Shown here piece after piece: positions 57,426-64,000 of a DNA stretch of 64,000 bases (position 1 is its first letter; every line of letters starts with the position of its first letter). The notes under the pieces were generated by a model, which worked only from the letters and a program-made list of their open reading frames with translations, was not told the origin of the DNA and ran no database searches. The stretch lies in NCBI GenBank assembly GCA_015231375.1, contig JADGBT010000002.1, positions 62,001 to 126,000 of the forward strand, in the 5' to 3' direction. The stretch is from Magnetococcales bacterium (GTDB lineage Bacteria > Pseudomonadota > Magnetococcia > Magnetococcales > Magnetaquicoccaceae). The translations under genes were made by a program, and so were the position numbers.

Positions 57426-59747
57426 ATGGCCCACCGCTACTGGCGTGTCCACATCACCCAATCCACCTCAAGCGGCATGCTCATCTCCTTGTACGAAGTG
57501 GAAATGCGCGCTGCCGGAAGCGGCGTGGATCTGTGTTCCGGCGGCACGGCCTCAGCCAGCCACGCGGACGCGGACGCCGCCAAACTGTTCGACAACAACC
57601 CCAGCAACTACTGGAACAACGGCAGTCCCGGCGTGGACTCCTGGTTTAAGTACGATTTCGGGGCCGGCAATCCGGTCGCGGTCGGGGAGGTGTGGTTCCT
57701 GCCCCGCTACGCCAGTCAGACCCCGCAAGCCTTCCAGTGTCAATGGTCGGACGACGGCTCCACCTGGCACACGCAGGGATCCTGGAACGACATCACCTCC
57801 TGGAGCGGCGGAATCTGGAAAAGCTTCACGCTCCCACCGCCCGACCAGCCCGTGGTGACCCTCCAGCGCCTGCACCCCTATGACCTGCCGCTGATCGCCC
57901 GACACCTCCGCGCCCACGATCTGGGGCTGTTCGCCCACAACCAGGCAGAACAACGTTTTGGCCTCTTCCTGGAAACCGGCCACGCCCACCCTTTTGCCTG
58001 GACACTCTCCCGCGTTCATGCCCAGTTTCACGGATTCGTGCTGACACAGACCCTGGCGCAACCCCACGACCTGAGCGTGGAGAGCCATGGCACCCGCCGC
58101 TGGATAATCCGGCTGGAATCCCATCTGCATCAACCCCGGCACGACCTCCTCGACGCCGGACGCTCCAGCCACTGGTCCCTGAATCACCCTCTCGACCGCG
58201 ATCACACCCAGCCCAGCGCCGACACCACCACCATCACCCCCGCAGCCCGGCAGCTCCGGCTATGCGACCTGCTGGAACACGATCCCGCCTGCGCCCGCGT
58301 CACCGCCCACTGGGATCTGCTTCCCCCCGCAACGCTTCCGACTCCGAACTTTCCCGCCGTCTCCTGGAACAACAGGCCGCTGGCACTGATCCGGGCCACG
58401 CTCTCCTTCTCCCCGGAACAGTCGGTCTGGGTGGCCAGACTGGTGGTCGCCGACGATGCCGTGTTCGGCGCCACGCACGCGGATCAACCCCTGGATCTGA
58501 CCTGGGGAGCGACGCTCTTTCGCCTGTTCGTGGTCCACAAGGAATTGATCCGCACCCGGCCCGGCCACGCGGAACGGATCATCACCGCCCTGGGTCTGCC
58601 GGCCCGTCACGACACGCCCCACGCCCCGCCTTTCACCCGCCGTTGGGATGCCCCGGTGTGGGCGCGAGACGCGGTGGAACAGACCTTGAACGAATCGGTG
58701 ATCTGGAGGCTTCCGGCCTGGCGTCTGCCGGCGGGTCGTCTGAGCGTGCGGGAGGTCGCCCCTCTGGAGGTGGCCCGCCGCATCGCCCAGGCGGCAGGCG
58801 GCGTGGTGCGCTCCCGCCCGGACGGCACGCTGGTGCTGGAACGACGTTATCCCCGTCCGGTGCCGGAGTGGGAACGCGATCCCCCGGACCACATCCTCAC
58901 CGATGCTGCGGACCTGTTGGAAAGTCGGGACGAGGGCCGTTTCGGCACCGGCGTCAACCGGATCACGCTACAAGAGCAGACCCCGGAACTCCAGTCTCCG
59001 GGACTGTGGCTGGAGATCGATCCGGACAGCGAAGCCCGGACCCGTTTCGCGACGGAGCAGACCGTGCGTCTGGTGACTCTGGCCTCGCCGGGGGTGGCGC
59101 TGCAAGGGGTGGAGGGTTCCGCCTGCACCCGGATGCCCGACGAACCGATCTGGCGCGCCCGTGAGGAGACCGTGCGTTTCAAGGGATCCAACCGGGCGGT
59201 ATTGTCCCGTCCGGCGACCCGGATCGACGCCGTGGAATGGCTGGGCAACGCTTTGGGGGAAGTGACCCTGGAACGGGATGGACGCACGGTGACGGCCAGC
59301 GGAGCGGGTGTGGCCCTGGCGCGCCTCCAGGTGACGCTGGCGTTGACGGGATGTCATCCCTTCAAAGCACCCGGCGCGCTGGCGGGAGCGGACCGTTTTC
59401 CGGCCCTGTTTTCCGCGCGCGGAGAGGTGGTGCGATCCCAGGGATTGGAACACAAGATGACGCGGGGCGACGGTCCCCCCTGGCGCGACGGCGTGGTGGA
59501 GTCGCCTTTGCTGTCGGAGGCGGTAGCGTTGCAGGCCCGTGGCGAGGCGGAACTGGATGCCGGCGAGCGGCTGCAAAAAGTGGAGCTGACCCTGCTCCAT
59601 CGTCCGGAGATCCGGCCTGGAGCCGGGGTGGAGGTCCACGACGGCTGGTTCGGTCGCGCCTATCGGGGGGTGGTGACCGGCGTCAGCCATGAACTGTCGC
59701 CCACCCGGGCAAACACACGCCTGGAGGTGGTCAAACGTCCCGGATGA
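57426..59747 (+). CDS. Phage tail hub-like protein with N-terminal discoidin-like domain
   Basis: A 773-residue protein. Residues 1-140 resemble an F5/8 type C (discoidin) jelly roll: HRYWRVHITQSTSSGMLISL, YEVEMRAAG, DNNPSNYWNNG and QCQWSDDGSTWHTQGSW. These bind glycans in other contexts. The rest is a phage-type sequence with VWARDAVEQTLNESVIWRLP, SVREVAPLEVARRIAQAAGG and a C-terminal strand-rich RPEIRPGAGVEVHDGWFGRA...GVVTGVSHEL like baseplate hub/gp44-type proteins. A glycan-binding hub would serve adhesion. Confidence 0.55.
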   Translation: MAHRYWRVHITQSTSSGMLISLYEVEMRAAGSGVDLCSGGTASASHADADAAKLFDNNPSNYWNNGSPGVDSWFKYDFGAGNPVAVGEVWFLPRYASQTPQAFQCQWSDDGSTWHTQGSWNDITSWSGGIWKSFTLPPPDQPVVTLQRLHPYDLPLIARHLRAHDLGLFAHNQAEQRFGLFLETGHAHPFAWTLSRVHAQFHGFVLTQTLAQPHDLSVESHGTRRWIIRLESHLHQPRHDLLDAGRSSHWSLNHPLDRDHTQPSADTTTITPAARQLRLCDLLEHDPACARVTAHWDLLPPATLPTPNFPAVSWNNRPLALIRATLSFSPEQSVWVARLVVADDAVFGATHADQPLDLTWGATLFRLFVVHKELIRTRPGHAERIITALGLPARHDTPHAPPFTRRWDAPVWARDAVEQTLNESVIWRLPAWRLPAGRLSVREVAPLEVARRIAQAAGGVVRSRPDGTLVLERRYPRPVPEWERDPPDHILTDAADLLESRDEGRFGTGVNRITLQEQTPELQSPGLWLEIDPDSEARTRFATEQTVRLVTLASPGVALQGVEGSACTRMPDEPIWRAREETVRFKGSNRAVLSRPATRIDAVEWLGNALGEVTLERDGRTVTASGAGVALARLQVTLALTGCHPFKAPGALAGADRFPALFSARGEVVRSQGLEHKMTRGDGPPWRDGVVESPLLSEAVALQARGEAELDAGERLQKVELTLLHRPEIRPGAGVEVHDGWFGRAYRGVVTGVSHELSPTRANTRLEVVKRPG

Positions 59748-59842
59748 GACACAGACGGTCCGGCGGTCGGACGGTCCGGCGCTCCGACCCGATCCAAAGA
59801 TCACCAGGAGCCGTCAACGACGACGGCCCCTGCATCCCTTTC

Positions 59843-60337
59843 TCATCGCGCCGGAGGAGTCGCGGCAGCCGGAGCGGATGGAGCCGTCGGAGCCTTGGCC
59901 GGAGCCGGGGCGGACGCAGCAGCCGGGGCGGACGGAGCCGGGGTGGACGCAGCCGGAGTGGACGCAGCCGGAGTGGACGCAGCCTTGGCCGGAGCCGACG
60001 GGGCCGGGGCGGACGCAGCCGGGGCCGACGGGGCCGACGCAGCCGGGGCAACCGGGGATTTCGTCAAATCCTTGGGCAGATCCTTCGCATCGATGGGGGG
60101 GGAGAAGATCGGATTATCCATCCCGCCGATGGGCAGATACTGCTCCTTGAGGTCTAAAACGCACTGGGTGACATAGGCGTCCACCTCCTTGACCGGAACC
60201 TGATCCTCGACTGCGAACTGCTTGCACTGCGCGACCAACTCCTCATCGGAGGGGATCGCCTCGGCCGCACCGACCGCAGAGGCACCCAACAGGAAACAAC
60301 CGGCCAACAGCGCGGACAGCTTGAATTTCTCGCTCAT
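59843..60337 (-). CDS. Secreted Ala/Pro-rich protein with two conserved cysteines, copy A
   Basis: A 164-residue protein with a signal peptide (MSEKFKLSALLAGCFLLGAS, cleavage near GAAEA). The mature domain contains VAQCKQFAVEDQVPVKEVDA and YVTQCVLDLKEQYLP, two Cys about 25 residues apart. The rest is Ala/Ser/Pro/Lys repeats (ASAPAPSAPAKAAS type). It resembles the protein at 60393-61100 in order and motif, so they are paralogues. A periplasmic or surface role is likely. No family recognised. Confidence 0.75.
   Translation of the reverse strand: MSEKFKLSALLAGCFLLGASAVGAAEAIPSDEELVAQCKQFAVEDQVPVKEVDAYVTQCVLDLKEQYLPIGGMDNPIFSPPIDAKDLPKDLTKSPVAPAASAPSAPAASAPAPSAPAKAASTPAASTPAASTPAPSAPAAASAPAPAKAPTAPSAPAAATPPAR
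59870..60060 (-). repeat. Ala/Pro-coding short tandem repeats
   Basis: 15-bp and related units (ccggagtggacgcag-type on the plus strand) repeat through the 3' end of the secreted protein gene, encoding ASTPA and ASAPAP-like runs. The repeats preserve frame. Confidence 0.75.
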
Positions 60338-60392
60338 GATGAACCATTCCTTTTGACACTGATGTCGCAACATAAAAAAACAACCCGAAAAA

Positions 60393-61100
60393 TCAGGGCC
60401 ACTTCGGCTGGGCCGGAGCGGCGGACTGGGCCGGAGTCGCGGATGACGCCGCAGCCTTGGCCGGGGCCGGAGTCGCGGCCGACGCCGCAGCCTTGGCCGG
60501 GGTCGGAGCGACGGACTGGGCCGGAGTCGCGGACGCGGACGACGCCGCAGCCTTGGCCGGGACCGGAGCGACGGACTGGGCCGGAGTCGCGGACGACGCC
60601 GCAGCCTTGGCCGGGACCGGAGCGACGGACTGGGCCGGAGTCGCGGACGACGCCGGAGCCTTGGCCGGGACCGGAGCGACGGACTGGGCCGGAGTCGCGG
60701 ACGCAGACGACGCCGGAGCCTTGACCGGGGCCGGAGCGGCGGACTGGGACGCAGCCGGAGTCGCGGACGCAGCCTTGGCCGGGGTCGGAGTCTTGGCCGG
60801 GGTGGCGGATTGGGCCGCCGGTTTGCCCGCAGTCGGCTCGGCATGGCCATTCAAGGTTTCGTCGAGCGGGTCGAGGTTCGCATCCTCTTCTTCGTAGACC
60901 CGATCCAGGGCCAGATCACGCAAACACTGGGTGAGATAGGCCTCCTTGTGATGCGGCAGCACCCCATCCTCCTGGGCATAACGTTCACACGCCTGCCTGG
61001 GATCATATCCGGTGGCGTCAGCCGCCAACGACGAACCCGGCAACGCGACCCACATCAGGCCCAACGCGCCGGTGATGCCAAGAAGTCTGAAGCGGTTCAT
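60393..61100 (-). CDS. Secreted Ala/Pro-rich protein with two conserved cysteines, copy B
   Basis: A 235-residue protein with a signal peptide (FRLLGITGALGLMWVALPGS, cleavage near SLAAD). The mature domain has ACERYAQEDGVLPHHKEAYL and TQCLRDLALDR, aligned with copy A by the C-x4-AxED-x-V...AYxTQCxxDL pattern. The remaining 150 residues are near-perfect 17-19-residue repeats such as SSATPAQSVAPVPAKAA. It lies 55 bases upstream of copy A on the same strand. Confidence 0.78.
   Translation of the reverse strand: MNRFRLLGITGALGLMWVALPGSSLAADATGYDPRQACERYAQEDGVLPHHKEAYLTQCLRDLALDRVYEEEDANLDPLDETLNGHAEPTAGKPAAQSATPAKTPTPAKAASATPAASQSAAPAPVKAPASSASATPAQSVAPVPAKAPASSATPAQSVAPVPAKAAASSATPAQSVAPVPAKAAASSASATPAQSVAPTPAKAAASAATPAPAKAAASSATPAQSAAPAQPKWP
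60420..60790 (-). repeat. 51-57 bp tandem repeats
   Basis: About six to seven units of the kind ggagcgacggactgggccgg...gcagccttggccgg encode ATPAQSVAPVPAKAAASS. The DNA identity between copies is high, so recent expansion is likely. Copy number should vary between strains. Confidence 0.85.
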
Positions 61101-61176
61101 TCCCGATACTCCGCAATCCAATAACCGATCGTCACGATCCCAATCTTTCCCTCTGCGATCCAGAAATTTCCGAAAC

Positions 61177-61190
61177 GCATGATATCATGC
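61177..61190. other. 14-bp perfect palindrome
   Basis: GCATGATATCATGC is a perfect palindrome in the 248-base gap between copy B of the secreted pair and the convergent-side kinase gene. It may be an operator or chance. The rest of that gap holds only short direct repeats of accgcaatcg. Confidence 0.4.
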
Positions 61191-61348
61191 TCCAGGATCT
61201 TCGACCATCCCTCTTTACGCACCCCATCCTCCACGAAAGATCCGACGCTCGGCCCCCATGGACAAAAGCACCCGCCCCCTCGTTTACAGACCAGAACCGC
61301 AATCGCAAGACCCAGAACCGCAATCGGCCTGACGCCGGACTTGATTTT

Positions 61349-61900
61349 CTAAAGAGAAGAGGAAAGAGAGGCGGGCAGATGGTTGAGAATGTACTGGGCC
61401 AACTCCAGACGACGGGCATGGGTGGTGTCGAGGGTCACATCGGCGGCGCGACGATACCACGGCTCGCGCCGTCGCATGATCGCCTCTTCGGAGTGGACGC
61501 CGCTCAAGGCGGGGCGGTTGGAATCCCAGGCCGTGCGGGCGGCCAACCGGACCGGATCGCCGGTCAGATGGACCACATGTCCCCGGCGTTTCAGGGCGTT
61601 GATCTTGCGTTCGCTGTAGATCTCGTTCCCGTCCGCGTCCAGATCCACCACCACGCCGCCTCCGGCGTCGATGATCATCTCGTCCAGACAGGAGACCTTC
61701 TCCACCACGACGAACTCCAGATCCCGAAACCGACGCCAATCCCCATGACTCTCCCGCAGAATCTCCGGAATGGAGCGCCCCTGGTTTTCGTAACAGATGA
61801 GCAGATCGGTAGACAGCACCGGACGTCGGGACAGACGGGACAAGGCGCGGCACACGCTCGACTTGCCCACCCCCCGTGGTCCGATGAGCACGATGTTCAT
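61349..61900 (-). CDS. aroK: Shikimate kinase
   Basis: A 183-residue enzyme that phosphorylates shikimate to shikimate 3-phosphate for aromatic amino acid synthesis. Walker A is GPRGVGKSS (residues 7-15). STDLLICYENQGRSIPEI carries the substrate Asp, IDAGGGVVVD the glycine motif, and RREPWYRRAADVTLDT the nucleotide-lid arginine region. The D-binding region differs from typical D-x-D (TDLLI). No aroB follows; a small membrane protein precedes it by 3 bases. Confidence 0.85.
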   Translation of the reverse strand: MNIVLIGPRGVGKSSVCRALSRLSRRPVLSTDLLICYENQGRSIPEILRESHGDWRRFRDLEFVVVEKVSCLDEMIIDAGGGVVVDLDADGNEIYSERKINALKRRGHVVHLTGDPVRLAARTAWDSNRPALSGVHSEEAIMRRREPWYRRAADVTLDTTHARRLELAQYILNHLPASLSSSL

Positions 61901-61903
61901 GCC

Positions 61904-62167
61904 TTAGGGCGACCTGTGAAACTGGCGCACCACCTTGAGCGCCACGACCACCAACGGCGTGGTGTGCAAGAACAGATCGAAAATATCGATGAGACGCACC
62001 AGGGTGCCGGCAAACAGCATCCGGATCTTTTCGATCAGATGGGGTTCCGGAACCAGCGGAGCCACAGCCAGCCATCCCGCCAGCACCAACAGGATGGGCC
62101 AGGAGATCCGGTCGAGCCAATGGGCGGAACGCGGAGAGGTGGAAGAAGAAGTGGGTTGCGTGTCCAT
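61904..62167 (-). CDS. Small membrane protein
   Basis: An 87-residue protein with one clear membrane segment (ISWPILLVLAGWLAVAPLVP) and a second amphipathic one (FDLFLHTTPLVVVALKVVRQ). The central PHLIEKIRMLFAGTLVRLID is common to small proteins often labelled RND transporter-like, which are unlikely to be transporters themselves. It is co-oriented with and 3 bases from aroK. Confidence 0.7.
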   Translation of the reverse strand: MDTQPTSSSTSPRSAHWLDRISWPILLVLAGWLAVAPLVPEPHLIEKIRMLFAGTLVRLIDIFDLFLHTTPLVVVALKVVRQFHRSP

Positions 62168-62260
62168 GTCCCACTTTTACCCGGATCCAACGCGAATGAA
62201 AACCCCTTTTGGTCCACGACGGCTCTTTTTTCTCCCGCCGCAACCACACGATATTCCAGG

Positions 62261-62289
62261 TTGACCCGCTGCGATAAATCGCCTAGAAT
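62261..62289 (+). promoter_or_regulatory. Sigma-70-type promoter for tRNA-Gly
   Basis: TTGACC (62261-62266), a 17-base spacer, then TAGAAT (62284-62289). Transcription would start near 62296, about 33 bases before the tRNA. Confidence 0.75.
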
Positions 62290-62328
62290 TCATCCATTGG
62301 TACTGTTTTTCGCAGGTGCGACCCTTGA

Positions 62329-62402
62329 GCGGGTGTCGTCTAATGGTAGGGCCTAAGCTTCCCAAGCTTAAGGCGGGAGTTCGATTCTCCTCACCCGCTC
62401 CA
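62329..62402 (+). tRNA. tRNA-Gly (anticodon CCC)
   Basis: A 74-nt cloverleaf with acceptor GCGGGTG/CACCCGC, anticodon stem TAAGC/GCTTA, loop TTCCCAA giving anticodon CCC, T arm GAGTTCGATTCTC and an encoded CCA. No strong terminator follows; the radical SAM gene starts about 60 bases later and may be read from the same transcript. Confidence 0.93.
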
Positions 62403-62459
62403 ATTTTTCTTGATCCATGCGCTCCCCATCCCTTGTCCTCACCGGGTCCGGATCCTGAC

Positions 62460-63542
62460 TTGAGCCTTTTGCGATCCTTGCATCTTGCCCACGCGATTGC
62501 CCGCTCCAACCTGGACCGACCCCGCACACCCTACAAACTGACCTTCGTGGTCACCCGACGCTGCAACTCCCGCTGTCGCCATTGTGACATCTGGAACCAG
62601 TCCGATCCCCCGGATCCCCTCTGTCTGGCCGAAATTGAAACCTTCTTCAAAAAATACCCCGGTTTCAGCTGGATCGACCTGACCGGCGGCGAACCGTTTC
62701 TGCGGCCCGACCTGCCCGACTTGGCGGCCCTGGCGTTGCGGCACTCTCCCCGGCTTTATCATCTGCATCTGCCCACCAACGCCGTCTCCCCAACGTTGAC
62801 CATCCAGCGCATCCACGCCATCCTGGCCCTGGATCCTCCACTGCTGACCATCACCTTGAGCCTCGACGGCCCCCCGGAACAGCACGACACCCTGCGGGGC
62901 GTGCCGGGCAACTGGCGTCACTGCCTGGAGGTGTATCACCATTTTCAGCGCCATCCGCATCCCAGGCTGCAACTGTTTTTCGGTTTCACCCTCTCCGACG
63001 ACACCGTGGGCACCCTGACCCGCACCATGCAAGCGGTCCGGGAACGGTTTCCAGACGCCAGCCCCAAGGTCTGGCATCTCAATCTCGCCCACCACTCGGC
63101 CCACTACTACGGCAACCTGAACACACCCGCGCTATCACAAGCAAACCGGCAGGCATTCCAGGACGAAATCAGCGGATTCCTCACCCTGAAACGTCGCGTG
63201 TGGCCGGATCCCGTCGCCTTTCTGGAAAGCCGCTATCTGACCTACGCCCTGGATTTCATCCAGGGAACACGCCATCCCATGCCCTGTCGCGCCCTGACCT
63301 CTTCGCTGTTCATCGCGCCGGACGGCACCTGTTTTCCATGCAGCATCTGGGATCGACCCGTCGGCCACCTGCGGGATCACGCCGGCGACCTGAATGCCCT
63401 GCTTGCCAGCGCTTCGGCCCGCCGCACCCGGGAGACCATCGCCCAGAACGGCTGTCCGGGCTGCTGGACCCCCTGCGACGCCCTGCCCACCATTCTGGGC
63501 AATCTTCTGCCTTCCTTGTTCCGTGGACGCCCCCCGCCATGA
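62460..63542 (+). CDS. Radical SAM/SPASM-like protein
   Basis: A 360-residue protein if started at the TTG 62460; TTG 62433 is also possible, since no ATG or GTG lies in a fitting place. The radical SAM motif CNSRCRHC (Cys35, 39, 42) binds the 4Fe-4S cluster and SAM. DLTGGEPFLRPDL is the GGE motif. The C-terminal region has PCRALTSSLFIAPDGTCFPC and NGCPGCWTPCDA, a SPASM-like set of extra cysteines for auxiliary clusters. Its stop overlaps the glycosyltransferase start (ATGA), so the pair probably modifies a common product. The substrate is unknown. Confidence 0.82.
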   Translation: MSLLRSLHLAHAIARSNLDRPRTPYKLTFVVTRRCNSRCRHCDIWNQSDPPDPLCLAEIETFFKKYPGFSWIDLTGGEPFLRPDLPDLAALALRHSPRLYHLHLPTNAVSPTLTIQRIHAILALDPPLLTITLSLDGPPEQHDTLRGVPGNWRHCLEVYHHFQRHPHPRLQLFFGFTLSDDTVGTLTRTMQAVRERFPDASPKVWHLNLAHHSAHYYGNLNTPALSQANRQAFQDEISGFLTLKRRVWPDPVAFLESRYLTYALDFIQGTRHPMPCRALTSSLFIAPDGTCFPCSIWDRPVGHLRDHAGDLNALLASASARRTRETIAQNGCPGCWTPCDALPTILGNLLPSLFRGRPPP

Positions 63543-64000
63543 ATGCGCCAGTCCCCTTCACCATCGTCATCCCCACCCGCGACGAGGCGGAAACCATCGC
63601 GGAGATGGTCCACTGCTGCCGCACACTCACCCCTCATGTGCTGGTGGCCGACTCCCTGTCCAGCGACGGCACCCCCACCCTGGCCGCCCAGGCCGGAGCG
63701 CGGGTCATCTCCGTTCCCAAAGCGGGCAAGGGCTACGCCATCCGCGCCATCATCCCGGCCATCACAACCGAACTGGTGGTCTTCATCGACGCCGATGGCT
63801 CCCACGACGTGGCGGACATTCCCAAACTCCTGCGACCCCTGCTCGAAAACCAGGCCGACCATGTGCAGGCCTCCCGGCTCACCGGAGGATCGAGCGAATT
63901 GCACGGGTCGTTCCAAGAGTTTTTCCGGCTGGCGGGCAGCGCCTTCATCACCGCCTGCATCAACTGGCGCTTCGGGGTGCGCCTCAGCGACAGCCAGAAC
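63539..64000 (+). CDS. Family 2 glycosyltransferase, partial (right edge)
   Basis: The first 154 residues of a GT2 enzyme. TIVIPTRDEAETIAEMVHCC is the N-terminal motif, and LVVFIDADGSHDVADIPKL carries the DxD-type metal motif (DADGSHD). GKGYAIRAIIPAITT is the typical DPMS/ALG5-like sequence. The C-terminus lies outside the window. It is translationally coupled to the radical SAM gene upstream and may transfer a sugar to a lipid or polysaccharide. Confidence 0.9.
   Translation, partial: MNAPVPFTIVIPTRDEAETIAEMVHCCRTLTPHVLVADSLSSDGTPTLAAQAGARVISVPKAGKGYAIRAIIPAITTELVVFIDADGSHDVADIPKLLRPLLENQADHVQASRLTGGSSELHGSFQEFFRLAGSAFITACINWRFGVRLSDSQN

Noticed and set aside
50021-59747. CRISPR array or integrase-flanked prophage
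   Set aside because: No regularly spaced repeats, no integrase and no att-like duplications were seen; only structural genes are present.

Overview
The window is a GC-rich, gene-dense stretch of a Gram-negative bacterial chromosome, most likely a proteobacterium. An outer membrane is implied by an AsmA/YdbH-like giant, a DUF1318 lipoprotein, a LysM/L,D-transpeptidase and a SPOR protein. The density of GAF-containing hybrid kinases and the Rpn-type nuclease would fit a Magnetococcia-like or alphaproteobacterial lineage, but taxonomy cannot be fixed from this sequence alone. Two tRNA genes (Arg-CCG, Gly-CCC) have clean sigma-70-type promoters.

Layout. 1-5.5 kb: edge of an unknown gene, then the yggS/proC/yggT/yggU neighbourhood with a TPR-SPOR protein inserted, then thioredoxin. 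5.8-8.2 kb: Rpn nuclease, tRNA-Arg, small PAS-like histidine kinase. 8.4-14.4 kb: envelope block (SH3 protein, M48 protease, YdbH-like giant, DUF1318 lipoprotein). 14.5-20.7 kb: DEAD-box helicase, hemC, tsaD, gpsA, RimK with its DTGA-protease partner. 20.7-30.8 kb: SulP-STAS-cNMP transporter and a convergent secreted 2,622-residue TPR/CHAT protein. 31-40.5 kb: signalling island (receiver-kinase, hybrid kinase with HPt, HD-GYP regulator, GAF kinase) with hemD embedded. 40.5-43.7 kb: L,D-transpeptidase, CinA-type deamidase, PgpA. 43.7-44.3 kb: BrnT/BrnA toxin-antitoxin pair whose toxin start looks frameshifted. 44.3-49.2 kb: complete branched-chain amino acid type ABC transporter (livFGMHK). 50.0-59.7 kb: eleven co-directional phage structural genes (protease/scaffold, decoration, capsid, connectors, tail-like proteins, hub) without terminase, portal, sheath, tape measure, integrase or lysis genes. 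59.8-61.1 kb: two related secreted Ala/Pro-tailed proteins. 61.3-64 kb: shikimate kinase, small membrane protein, tRNA-Gly, radical SAM protein and a glycosyltransferase cut by the window edge.

Most notable: the giant CHAT protein carries an active-looking C-terminal CHAT domain and, about 1,000 residues upstream, what appears to be a second CHAT domain that has lost both catalytic residues. Also notable are the stripped phage structural cassette, the BrnT frameshift directly below an intact promoter, and a Cys-containing GAF subtype shared by two kinases. No intergenic gap exceeds 300 bases; the largest (5553-5819, 6774-6968, 61101-61348) hold only the sites noted.
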